A DNA stretch of 64,000 nt, from the NCBI GenBank assembly GCA_037157565.1, contig JAZHRO010000036.1, forward strand, positions 128,658,001 to 128,722,000, given 5' to 3'. Each line of letters opens with the position of its first letter. Position 1 is the stretch's first letter. Made by a program: the position numbers and the translations under genes. This document shows, piece by piece, positions 1 through 10,873 of this stretch. The notes beneath the pieces were generated by a model, which worked only from the letters and a program-made list of their open reading frames with translations, was not told the DNA's origin and did no database searches. The DNA comes from Thalassia testudinum. Lineage: Eukaryota > Streptophyta > Magnoliopsida > Alismatales > Hydrocharitaceae.

Positions 1-1649
1 AGTCGTCTAACAAGAAACAAACCAAATATAAGGATAAACATTTCCACAAACCATACATGCAACGTAGCTAACCAAATAAGAAAAAGGTAGTAATGGAAAG
101 TAGAGCATAGTTAAAGAAGAATAACACTCCACAGGAGGAAAAATAAAATTCGCTAGCTAGCCATCACAACTAAAGTAGAAAGGACATAAATAATAACAGG
201 TTCCAACATATACCAGAAATACTCACTAATAGTAACTAAAGTCCTTGAAATGGAAAGGGGAACGAACAAACTACAGTTAGGCTTGACTGCTCAACTCCCT
301 GACCTGAACATGTTTACATATATCTGTGGTCAGCTAATATTGAGTAGAGTGGCACATAAGAACATTAAATGCATTTAAACATGAAGGAAATGCAGTAAAC
401 TATTCATGCATCTTTCCAGTTATTCATTTTCATCTGTTTCCGTTTATAATCAACTATGTGTTTCTGATTTGGTTATTCTAGTAAGGTTTCATAACATTAT
501 TTAATCTACACATTCCTTAAGGGAACGATTTTGATGCAGTTTTCCCGCGATGTAGGACGCCTACGTGGCACTCTCCAGATTGGGAGAGTGCCCCGTGGTA
601 GCCCTACACTCGATCTACCACCCCGAGGTCATAGTCATGACGTAGCGGTGACTACGGTATGTGAGATAAATGCACGGGTAGCTACCCCTCAACAGTTTGC
701 GTATCCTCGCTTAACTATCCCAGTTTGCTTAGTGGGTCTCATAGGAGTCGGTATAGGGAGGCCAATTCTAACCCCAAGTCCCAACCCAAGGGGTGGCTAG
801 CTCTCTCCCTACACAAAGGTGTCAGTAGCTCTCCTCTATACCACATACACGAGGGTCAGCCTATACTCTCTACACTAGGGGTGATTAACTCTCGGTACGT
901 GTGTACAATAGGGCAAGGTCATGCCCAAGTTAGAGCTCAACTAGTAGTCATGCCTCATAGTAAGCGAATTATTCCATAACCATCAGAGTTTCCATGTCAT
1001 AGTACTTAAGCTATCTTTTTAGTTCCCCATAAGGTTCGTTCAAAGTACTCATCCCATTTCATTACATGGCATGTATCTCTGTTCACATTCTGGTTTCTTA
1101 TTCATATAACAGGCAGCTCGTGATTTAACTGGACAAGCAATCATCACATCAATTTAAGTATTCAATTACTCACAGTAGGGAATTTAACCACATGCATTCT
1201 CAATTTATAATAAGCGAGTTTCATGCATCGAATATAAATATTCACATTCTCAGTCTTAGGATTCATCTCATATCCTAGGTTTCAAGTAGATATTTCTAAT
1301 TTAGCATGTACTTTAATAATTTGAACAACAGGAGTAGAAAAGACCACTCTACCAAAGTGTACGGGGGATATGGGGGCACGAATGGTGAATCCTGAGGTCT
1401 CCGCGGGTACCATGTGTACTACGGACTAGAGACCTATTCCAAACAATTGATCAAACCAAACATTAACATCGTTGACCAAATTCAATTATGTCAAACAAGC
1501 TCAAAACAGTAAGGAAACGACCGTAACATGTAGGAAATTCTGAAGGAAAATCAACAGTACTTTATTTGCACAAAACCGACTTCGTTTGAGTCCTGAACCA
1601 GCCCAAACACATGCACCCTAACCAAAATCTGACATATGGGGTGAGTTCC
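1..1649 (-). repeat. Element B 3' LTR, distal part (interrupted by A)
   Basis: This stretch is colinear with 56106-57870 in B's 5' LTR, with shared blocks such as the one at 541-600 matching 56680-56760. It holds no gene. It stops at 1649, where element A begins; the last five bases, GTTCC (1645-1649), are the left target duplication of A. The uninterrupted sister LTR reads GTCCC at 57866-57870, as does the right flank of A, so the left copy has one later substitution. Short ORFs here are not coding by any evidence I can see. Confidence 0.85.
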
Positions 1650-4541
1650 TGTTAAGACCCGAGACATCAAACACTTTTTAAGACGTCTAGGAGTTGGTCC
1701 AGATGTCTGGTCAGACATCTGGACGCCTTCCCAGAGGTCTGGAAATAAATTTTGGCGTGCGTACGATCGCGAGTCTGTGCACGTGCCGTACGCAGACTGC
1801 AACCCGCCGCCCTCTTCTTTCTCTCTCTTCCCTCGCTGACTTGCAGACACCTCCCCTATGCCTTCAAATACCCCTCCCCTCTCCCTCATTCACCACCCCA
1901 CCGTATCCTTCTTCCTGCAGTGTGAGCGCGAGAGAGAGAGAGCGAGGGCAGCAGCTGCTACCAGGTGCATTGCGGAGAGGAGGGGTGCAGTGAGAAGGAA
2001 GAAGAGGGAGAGCGCACGAGAAGGAGAGAGAGAGCCCGCCAGAGCAGCTCGAGGCTGGTCGGCGTGTGCGCGGAGGAGCGTCGTGCTGGGGAGATCTCCC
2101 CTGGTGCTTCTGCAGCTCGAGCAGCAGGCGAGCGGCTACGTGGTGAGCTCTCGTACAGTGGGAAGAAGGCGAGGAGGTTCTGATTCTGGGGATTTTTCCT
2201 AGAATCAGACGTCTGGACCTACATCCAGACGATGCGGGCGACGTCTGGAGGGAGCTCCAGACATTTGAGAGGTATGAAATTTCTCCTCTACCTCGTTTTT
2301 GCGGATGCAGCCATGCAGGTCGTCCGCCGAAGTGCTGAGACATGTCGTGTTGAGGAGGCTTTCGTCGCACGTGCAGGTTTCGTTTTGGGAAGGTTTGGGG
2401 ACATGCCCTCCCACGCAGTTCAGACATCTGGGCACAACACCAGATGACAGAGAGCATCTCCAAACATCCGAAGAGGTGGTTGGACATCTAGAACTAGGTC
2501 CAGACGATTCAGCAGGATCCCTGGACGTCTGAGGAGCAGCGTAGAGTGACGTATGACCTGGACCACTTTTTAAGACGTCTGGAAGGTGTTCCAGACGTCT
2601 GATTTGAGTCAGAATTGTCGTTTTTGGCCCGTTTAGGGTCCGTTCGAGGTCTAATTTCCGCGGTTAAGATTCCGTTCTTCTCGGAATTAGTTCCTCTACT
2701 TGTTTAAAATACTTGTATCCTTTTCTAAATGGTTCCTTGTGATTGATCCTTGTGTTAGGATCTCGTTCGGTTGCGGCTTTGGGGGTTGCTGAGGCACGTG
2801 GACCTACCGATCACGCCCCCATTACTCCCGATTTTGCAGGTAGAGTGGCTCCCCTTAGTTATTTACAAACATTAATGCATCTCTGAAATGAATGATAGAT
2901 CCTAGGGTATGGCATGAATCCTAGGACCTGAAAACTATATTGAATGATAGATCCTAGGGTATGGCATGAATTCTAGGACCTGAAAACTAGATTGAATGAT
3001 AGATCCTAGGGTATGACATGAATCCTAGGACTTGAAAACTAGATTGAATGATAGATCCTAGGGTGTGGCATGAATCCTAAGAACAAGAACACTGAAACGA
3101 ATGTCTTGAATACCTGAATTGCAGTCTTGGATAAGTAGATAGAACAATGATAATTGCCTGTAATTGGATAACAGTTGCCTGTGAAATGTAGAGTACTGTT
3201 GCTCGTAACTGCTACATGTAATTTCTGTTGTTGGAAACTAAATTTGAGTTGCTTGTATATAAATTTATATTAAATATTGGAAACACGGGCTATATGCGAA
3301 TTAAATTGAAATGATGAAACCTAGTATGGATTGGCCTGAGAAATATGAGTATGAACCCTACGAGGAATTAGGAGTAGAGTTCCTGGAAAAGAAATAGAAT
3401 GGAACTGGGAAAGTGGATGGGGAAGTGAGCTGGCCCTTGAGTACGGAGTACCAAGGAGAGCGACTGTCCCCCCTGTTTAGTGCAGAGCGGAGCTAGCTGC
3501 CTCAGGGATCCGGGGTTAGGTCTGGCCAGTTTGTACTGACTTTTGGCCCTCGCATACACAGTACCAGGGAGAGCTACTAGTGTAGGGAGAGAGCTAGCCA
3601 CCCCACGGGCCCCGGGGTTCAGTTAGCCGTCCTACACCGACTTGTTAGGCCCACTGGGCAAACCAGGGTAGTCAGGTGAGGGTGCGCGGACTGTGGAGGG
3701 GCAAGACCCCTGTTTGATTACTATGGAGGGGCTGGACCCCTATTACTGAGAGGGCTCTGCCCTATACTAGTTCCGTGCTGTTCTTTGGGCACACCCGTTA
3801 AAGGAAATGACTGACTGCGTGCCAGTGCGGGGTAGCTACCCATGCGTCTATCACGTGTGCGGTAGTCACCATTACGTCTGTCAGCGACCTTGGGGTAGTT
3901 GACTGAGGGTAGGACCACCACGAGGGACTCTCCCGGCCAGGAGAGCACCACGTGCTACTTCTACTTTTCAGAAAAGATTGCAATCAAGATCATTCCCACG
4001 AGGAACATTCAAGATCAAGAGAAAGATCTGAGAAATAATTCAAGAAAGAGTAAATAGAGAAATAAAGAAAGAAATTAAAAACAACAGCTACTTGTCCACC
4101 TTTACTATTTTCTTAGCTAGTTGGTTGCCACTCTACTTAGTATTTCGCTGACATGTCATATTTGTCACCTTTTTCAGGGCCAGGTGTTGAGCAGCTAGAG
4201 CCTGCGGCTGCGGAGGGTGCTGGGTCTAGTAGAGCCCAGTAGTTGTACTTTTGTTCTATCGTTTTTCTGTAGTAGTGAGTATTTATGTTGCACCTTGTAC
4301 TCTTTTATTGTAAACTTCATATTTCTGTACCTATTTTTAATTCTCTACTGTTGTGGTGGTATGTACTGTAGTAGTTCTTTTCTTTACTGCTGTACTTTTG
4401 TTACTGTTAGTTACTTGCATGGTGAATGTGGTTTATTTTACTGCTTTTTGGTTACTTTCTCGTTGGATGACTGGGTCTTAGGATCAGTTTATTCGGTCCG
4501 ATTCTTGTGTCCTGTAGGGATTCGGGAACCGGGTCGTAACA
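1650..4541 (+). repeat. Element A 5' LTR
   Basis: A 2892-bp LTR with TG...CA ends, matched by the copy at 13972-16861. In the first 250 bp I count about 17 differences, mostly transitions. It carries a cluster of palindromic AGACGTCT cores (1681, 2207, 2573, 2593) and degenerate relatives between 1680 and 2610, a TATA-like TTCAAATACC near 1863 followed by a CT-rich tract, and a 52-bp tandem repeat at 2890-3085. ORFs inside it, including the hydrophobic one at 4217-4576, extend into U5 and show no protein family resemblance. Confidence 0.92.
2890..3085. repeat. 52-bp tandem repeat in A 5' LTR, about 3.7 units
   Basis: Units start at 2890, 2942, 2994 and 3046 with GAATGATAGATCCTAGGG and differ by a few substitutions; the fourth unit is incomplete. 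The same number of units is present in the 3' LTR, so the array predates this insertion. Confidence 0.95.
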
Positions 4542-4544
4542 AGA

Positions 4545-4556
4545 TGGTATCAGAGC
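4545..4556 (+). other. Element A primer binding site, initiator tRNA-Met
   Basis: TGGTATCAGAGC lies three bases after the LTR end. It is complementary to the 3' end of plant initiator tRNA-Met, the usual primer of Tekay/Del chromoviruses. Confidence 0.93.
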
Positions 4557-4727
4557 AAGGTCATCCCGAAAAGTAAACCAACTGGCTGGAAAATAACCAA
4601 TTCACGTGCTTGTAACTAGAGTAGCCACCACAATGTACCTTTTGACATCTGTTTTAAGGTTTCTTCATTGAATATTGACTAGTATTGACATCTTTTCTGT
4701 TCCGTGTTCGCGTCTCTTTGCAGGAGA

Positions 4728-5486
4728 TGCCTCGACGAGGAGGTAGCGAGGCGGTCCGAGGATGAGGTCGGAGGGACGGGCGCGTCGAGCCCGACGCCTC
4801 AGTGGACCAGCCACTGCTCTCGGGCATTCAGGCCCAGGACCTCACCCAGCTGATACGAGACATCGTGCGAGAGGAGCTTCACCTGCCACTATGAGCACCT
4901 CTCCTTGGGGCTGCGGAGGGGGAGTCCTCTGTGGGACCACGAGACAGACATGGCACTAGACGCGGGGGAGAGGGTGGGCCTCCACCGCCCCCACCTTCCT
5001 CCGGCACTTCCGAGCACGAGGCTTCTTTACCTGGGGGCGTATCAGCTTCTCCACTTCAGCGCCACTATGAGCTTTTCGGACAGTTCCGGAAGCTGAAGCC
5101 CCCATCCTTCAAGGGGGATGAGGACCTGACCGAGACGGAGGGCTGGCTCGAGTAGATCGAGAAGATATTTGACACCCTTCGCCCCTTGTGGAGTGCCGCG
5201 TGGTCTTCGCCACATACCAGCTGGAGAGTGCGGCATACAGGTGGTGGAGGGCAGTCAGGGGTCAAGAGAGGGATGAGCTGACTTGAGACCAGTTCGTCAC
5301 CCTCTTCTGCGAGCAGTACTTCCCCCAGACATGGCAGGACCAGAGGAGGCGGGAGTTCCACACTCTCCGCCAAGGGACGATGACCGTGAGCGTGTACCGC
5401 ACGCGTTTCCTAGAGCTGTCTTATTTTGCTGCGACAATTGTGGCTACCGAGGAGGAGTGCCTTTGGAGGTTCACCGAGGGGCTCGG
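4728..5486 (+). pseudogene. gag: Element A gag, N-terminal part, interrupted
   Basis: The chosen ATG at 4728 starts MPRRGGSEAVRG and matches the gag start of element B (MPRRGARAAGR at 55853, minus), which supports the start. Downstream in shifting frames are the IQAQD..LIRDIV segment near 4830, a Pro/Gly-rich linker, and the conserved LFGQFRKLKPPSFKG stretch near 5075 with ..WLE.IEKIFDTL, a typical Ty3/gypsy capsid region. Several in-frame stops and at least one frameshift are present. The frame is cut at 5486 by solo LTR G, just after the ..LWRFTEGL segment; gag resumes at 9927. The ancestral product would be the capsid protein that packages the element RNA. Confidence 0.85.
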
Positions 5487-6271
5487 TGATGAGTGGCTAC
5501 TCATCATGGCTAAAAGGCTGAAATTAAGCTAGACACTAAGCAAAACAATATCAAATTAACATATAAAAAGGGTTAAGTGTGGGAATTAAAGAAAAGACCT
5601 AAAACTTTTAATATGTGTTAAAATCTCCTAATTAGGTCACAAAAATGAGATATTCTGAAAACTAAAGAACAAATGATGATCCATGCATAAATTGAACACA
5701 TAAACAAGTTTGAGAAGCCAAATCAGAAGTAAAATCAATGTCGTAAATGTTCAATTAAGCACATGTAAAAATTTGAAAGCAATTGGACATCATTTAGGCT
5801 TAGAAATAAATAGATTACAATTAGGTCCTTCATGCATTACATTTCTACCCTTCAAAACTCCTTTTTGGACCTATTTGCAAGCCGCAGGGACCCTTTTGTA
5901 AGACTGCAGGGCCCTTCCAGCTGCTATTCTTCTCACTTTTGGACCTGCACGCTATTCTTCTACCCCTTCTTCTAAGGGTCCGTCTGCAAATTTCCCCTTT
6001 ATTTCAACGAGAAGCTGAGTTCTTCACGCTCACTGTAGCGCGCGAAGAACACAGCCATTCTCGACCGTCCATCGCACTTTTGATCTCGATCTGCGGCTGG
6101 ATTCAAATGGAACCTTCGCGCGATTCGGTGCGTGCGTTCACCTCTCTTCCCAGATCTCATTTGACGGTCAGATCTCTCTCTTGACTCGCCGCGCGCTCTA
6201 CCCATCTCATCCTCACCGCTGGCCTGATTCTGATTAACCTCACCCTTGCGGTGATCTCAGTCACTGAGCTG

Positions 6272-6279
6272 CTATTTAA
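6272..6279 (+). promoter_or_regulatory. TATA-like box of LTR G
   Basis: CTATTTAAG precedes a CT-rich stretch (6300-6400), a layout like an LTR core promoter. It follows a small inverted repeat CTCAG-tca-CTGAG at about 6256-6268. The assignment is by position and sequence only. Confidence 0.4.
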
Positions 6280-8552
6280 GCACCTCAGTGGTGTCGCGCG
6301 CGGAGGATCGCTCCCTCCTACATCTCTTAGCGATCAATTCTTCCACTCCAGTCTCTCCTCCTCACCTAGACCCTGATTTCACAGCCACCGGCTGTGGAAT
6401 CATCGCCTGCTCTCGACCCTCCTCGTCGCTAAGGACCTCGTAGCACCTGAGGACGACCCTGGAGTCTCACTAGCAGACTCTTCCCTCCGCTGGAGTCACC
6501 CTCCTCCTTTCTTCCTCCTTAGCCGCCGGCTAAGGACCCATAGGTCCCATTCTTCCTTTTAGTTTAGTTTTTTAATTCTGCACAAGTAGTGTTAGATTTA
6601 GTTTGCAGTAGTTTAGAATAGATTTAGTTTTAATCGTTAGCATTTAATGTTAGCTGTAGTTAGATTAGTCTTAGGAGTAGAATTAGTATTAGATCCCCTC
6701 CCTCACCTCCTCTGATCAGTCCAGATCAGAGGGGAAGAATCATCTGCTCATTAATCAATTTATCTCCCTCTTCATGTTTTGTTTTTCCACCATCCAATTC
6801 TGATTTATGTTCCTTTTAACGACGAATCTTTCATCTGTCACCCACACATCCGGACCCAATTCCAGATCTGATGGTGTACTGCCTCAGATCTGAAATTGGC
6901 GTCACAAGCACCATTTGGGGCTTCTCACTCACCCCATTTGTGTTCACAAAAGCCCCTTTTATTTTAGATTGATTGCCTCAGTTTGTCAGATTCACTTTAA
7001 CATGGGTTTTGAAGAGATTTTGCTTTCTGAAATGTCTTGACAGATCTGACAAATTGAAGGGATTTTGGTTTTCCTTGAGGGCAAGGATTCTGAGAAGTTC
7101 TCTGGTGACAGAGAACAAATCAGAAGAGCCTTTCATGAATTTGCTTCTGCCTTGATCTGAATGCATTCGCTAGCTTTTATAAATTCCTTTAATGCATTCT
7201 TTTTCTGATTTGTCATTTCAGAACTGCCATACACCACCTGTTTGATAATTATTTTTGTATGGTGATTCTCTAACCTAAGGAGTTTTCCATACTCCTTAAG
7301 GTTGCAAGAAACTGGGATTGTATGTTTTTGGTTTTAATTGATTGAGTTAAGTCTTCCTTCATGCTGTCTATGGCATTAGGAAGACTAACTCAATGCCATT
7401 TGTGTTTTGATCTGAAATGATGCTTTTGATAAGGGCTTTTCCTTGTGGGTATTTGAACTGAATTCTTATGTGATTTTCGTGAGATTTATACCCTTATCAG
7501 ATTTGGATTTCAACTCTTTAATTTTTAGTTTGTTCTGAATTTTCTCTTATTCCCAGTTATACAGTAAAATGCTGCAAACTGCAGCAACATTCCCCTCTTC
7601 TCTAAATTCTCCTCTTCTCTGTGAATGCTTTCCCCCTCTTCAAATGGACTAACTGCAGCAGCAGTTAGCCCATTTGACAGTGGCTTAAGCCACTGACACT
7701 GCTAAAACACCCTGAACAGCACATTCTCTTCCCTCTCCATCTTCTCTGACAGTAGCTTAGCTGCTGTTTAAAATGAAATAAAAACTTAATTAACCCTCAT
7801 TCCCTAAATTCCTACTAAAACCTAATTATACATACTTAATTTCACACTGTAAATATACATATCCATACTATTATAACTATAATATACAGCCTGATTATGT
7901 ACGTAGACATACATAGATATACTGTAAATACTGTATAAACTTGTACATAAATCTATATACATATGTAATCTATGTAAATATATGTATAAATACTGAACTA
8001 TTATGTATGTATTTACTGATATATGTATATGTATATATACAGATTCATATGTACATATTCAGTAGCTATATTGTAGAATAAATTAGCTAAATTAATAATT
8101 TAGAGCTATAATTAAGTAAATAAATCTATAGACTTAGGTTAACATATATAGTAAGTAATTTAAGTTAGTTAAAGTACAATTATACCTAGTATAGCTTACT
8201 GTAACTTAGTTTTATTTAAAACACTCAGAACAGCTAGTTTAGCTTAAATAAAATAGAAATAAATTCGTAAATATACAAGAAAAATATGTATAAAATACTT
8301 AAGTATGTAAATTAAATCTGTATAAGGTCAATTAGACCATTTACTAACTATTTTATAAGTAATTAACTATTTAATCACCTAAATCAACCTGTACAATCAG
8401 CCTAGTTTAGCGAATTTATTTGTATAGTAAACATATTTAAAATTCAAAATTAATTAATCAATTATGTAGTATTATGTAAATACTTTATTAACCATATTTT
8501 ATTTTATTTTATTTAATAATTTATGGCCCCCAAATCGAGGGCCAAAAGCACG

Positions 8553-8691
8553 ATCAGACGCAGCTGCGCCTGATTTCCAGCGCACGATGTGGCGCTGGAA
8601 TAGCACCACATCGTGTGCTGCAAGTCAAGCGCAGCCACATAAATGTGATTTGTGATTCTTACAGGCCAGTCGTCACGGGCGCCGGGCGCCC
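8553..8691. other. Cluster of three palindromes in LTR G
   Basis: Three inverted repeats sit within 140 bp: 8553-8574 (ATCAG..CTGAT around CGCAGCTGCG, one mismatched pair), 8579-8619 (14-bp arms around GCACGATGTGG, 13-nt loop, one mismatch) and 8677-8691 (GGGCGCC-g-GGCGCCC). They lie in the transcribed half of the LTR if the TATA-like box at 6272 is used. Confidence 0.8.
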
Positions 8692-9005
8692 GAAACACTG
8701 CCTTTACCCGATTACCCGTTGAGCGCTGGTCTGAGTACTCTGTCTGATTTGCGATTAGTATGTGACGCGTGTGTGTGGCTGGGGGCCCGAGCGTGTGCGA
8801 GCATATGGCGTTGGGCTGAGGCCTGGCGCTGAGATTAAAGACATAATTAAGCCACCTAATCTGAGATTAGGGCGCGCTTAGTAGAGGTCTGGTCCCACCC
8901 GTAGGGTGCTGTGTATCCCTCGAAAAGCGTGCCCGCAAACTAAACACGTTTTAAACTAATGATATTAGCCTAATCCCCTCCCCACCGCAGCCTCTGAAAT
9001 ATGCT

Positions 9006-9215
9006 AAGACAGAAGAGTTAACAAAGAGAAGAACAAAGAGTTAACACGAGAGAAAAAAGCAAAGAGTACAAGAACAACAGAGAAAAGAACAAGAGTAATA
9101 AAAAGAGAAAGAAGAAGATGAATACTTAAAACAGAAATATGAACACAAGAAGAACAGGAGTTAAGAATACAACGAATAGAGACTTAATGAAGAATGAAAG
9201 AGAAACAAAGAAAAA
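9006..9215 (+). repeat. Purine-rich tract in LTR G
   Basis: About 210 bp are dominated by A and G on this strand, with short AAAGAG/AGAACAA-type repetition. There is no coding potential. It precedes the foldback at 9271. Confidence 0.6.
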
Positions 9216-9270
9216 GAATAAGTAGTATACATACGTATAAGTAAATCTATATAATTACTAACAGAATAAA

Positions 9271-9360
9271 GTGACACTATAAACGTCGCTAAAGATCTCA
9301 GTTTTGCCTCTTTAGGTTGTATAGTGTTTTCTGAGATTTAGCGACGCTTATATCTGTCAC
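9271..9360. repeat. 90-bp foldback, MITE-like, within LTR G
   Basis: Imperfect arms at 9271-9301 and 9331-9360 share GTGACA..TATAA.CGTCGCTAAA..TCTCAG in inverted orientation, around a ~29-nt spacer. No clear target duplication is visible, so it may be a degraded miniature inverted-repeat transposon or a native LTR structure. Confidence 0.6.
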
Positions 9361-9864
9361 TGAAACTGCTGTATATGTTACTGTACATAACAGACTAATA
9401 AGTTAAATTTCTACACCATTGCATTCTAATGTATTATATACGATTATGATAGTACTAATAGGATAACTTGTAAATACATAGTTTAGAGTATAATAATAGA
9501 TTGTTTGATGCTTGTTCATAGTTAGTATTTTTGCAAGCACTTCTTAGTAATTAGGTAAATAAAACACACATTCATTCATTCTTTAATAAAATGTAAAGTT
9601 TCTTTTTTTTGAATAAGAAGACAATTTTGAGATAATCAAAGAGTGACCGAATTAAATTCAATAAATTGCCTCCCAGTGAACGACCTGGAACAAAACCAGT
9701 AAAAATTAGATAAATAAGCAAATGATAATAATGGTTGTAATGACTGGAACTCACCCATACTCACCACTATACGACATCCTTAATGTTATATTATACACCC
9801 TGTACTACAACGACATAATCAACAATTATTACCAATTTCAAACACAACAACCACACAACCATCA

Positions 9865-9926
9865 TTATTTTGGCGCCGCTGCCGGGGAGCCATCATTATT
9901 TTGGCGCCGCTGCCGGGGAGCCATCA
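9865..9926 (+). repeat. Tandem duplication of the primer-site segment at the end of LTR G
   Basis: Two identical 31-bp units (9865-9895 and 9896-9926) each run from TTATTTTGG through TGGCGCCGCTGCCGGGGA to GCCATCA. The 18-bp core is the mirror of a tRNA 3' end, probably Asp-like, so LTR G ends with two primer binding sites inside its target duplication. Confidence 0.9.
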
Positions 9927-9931
9927 CTCGG

Positions 9932-10870
9932 CCTATCATTTGGGGGTATGTCAAACCCCTGAAGCTGCCTACGTTCTCAAGGGTGGTGGAGGCAACTATG
10001 ACGTATGAAGAGATCAACCCGTCTGCACGCGACACTGACAGCGGGCGGAAGAGGCCCTACTAGCCAGACTTCTCACAGGGCCGATGAGAGAGGAGGCACG
10101 TGGCGCCCGCGGGAGAGTCGTTACACTTTGTGGGGCCATCAGTGGCCTTTGGGGGCCCCCAACATGGGCCAGCTGCTAGCACCAGACCCCCGCCCAGCCG
10201 TCAGCAGGGACCCACTGAGGGCGGGAGTCGAGTCCCCCTTTGCTACCAGTGTGGCCAGCCGGGCCACATCAGGAGGGACTGCCTGTCTAGGGCTGGAGGT
10301 CAGCAGATGCTTCCCGCGCCGAGCACTGGAGGGCAAGCAGGAGGCCGTGGTTTCCAGGCACGAGGAGGAGGACAGCAGTCGCGGGGAGGGTACCGGCTAG
10401 CAGATACCCGTCCGACGCAGAGTGTGGTTGCTTCGTCCGCACCTAGGGCTGAGGGGCATATCAACACCCTGACACATTGGGATGCCAGAGCTTCAGGATC
10501 AGTGGTGGCAGGTATGGTTTCAGTTTCAGGCAGACTTGTTTATACTCTTTTTGATTCCAGCGCTACGCACTCGTTTGTCGCTGCCAGTTTTTCTGTTAGT
10601 TTGGGGCAGGACTGTATGTTGTTAGAGGATCCGTTCATGATCAGAGGTCCGAGTGGTTAGCTGTTTGTAGTTGAGGAGGTGTACATAGGTTGTGAGGTTA
10701 GTGTTGGGGGACACAGCCTTCCTGCTGACCTGATTATGATACAGATGGAGGACTTTGGCGTAATTCTGGGGATGGACTGGCTGTCCGCTTACCACACCTT
10801 GGTGGACTGCTTTGAGAGGAAGATTGTCTTTTCCATACCGGAGTTGCCTTCTTTCGAGTTCCATGGGTAG
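9932..10870 (+). pseudogene. gag-pro: Element A gag C-terminus, zinc knuckle and protease
   Basis: Gag resumes after G with YVKPLKLPTFSRVVEATMTYEE. A CCHC zinc knuckle of the form C-x2-C-x4-H-x4-C (CYQCGQPGHIRRDC, near 10240) follows; it would bind element RNA in the particle. The aspartic protease begins near 10530 with LFDSSATHSF, where the usual DSGA has become DSSA, and continues past a TAG at 10658 into the ..LPADLI..FGVILGMDWLS segment at 10679-10870, the conserved second half of chromovirus proteases. Frames change at least once, so it is a remnant. The product would have cleaved the Gag-Pol precursor. Confidence 0.85.
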
Positions 10871-10873
10871 CCA

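Larger units (their letters stand above)
5487..9926 (+). mobile_element. Element G: Tat-like solo LTR, 4.4 kb, inserted in A gag
   Basis: The insert begins TGATGAGTGG and ends GAGCCATCA. It is flanked on both sides by CTCGG (5482-5486 and 9927-9931), and gag of A continues across it, so the borders are firm. It encodes nothing recognisable and its start is not repeated at its end, which fits a solo LTR. The 3' end is unusual: after CATCA at 9860-9864 there are two 31-bp direct copies of a segment containing a TGGCGCCGCTGCCGGGGA primer-site-like sequence. The great length, TGATG start and primer type suggest the Tat/Ogre branch of Ty3/gypsy (inferred). Sub-blocks are a TATA-like box at 6272, an AT-rich stretch at 7780-8520, palindromes at 8553-8691, a purine-rich tract near 9006-9215 and a foldback at 9271-9360. 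Confidence 0.75.

Noticed and set aside
4217..4576. A hydrophobic ORF at the end of the A LTRs (also at 16504)
   Set aside because: It crosses the LTR end and primer site in one copy and the B junction in the other; composition is T-rich U5.
6973..7166. Short ORFs on both strands inside LTR G
   Set aside because: Chance frames inside a solo LTR with no resemblance to known proteins.
9722..10063. An ORF spanning the G/A junction
   Set aside because: It is a chimera of the LTR end and A's gag created by the insertion.
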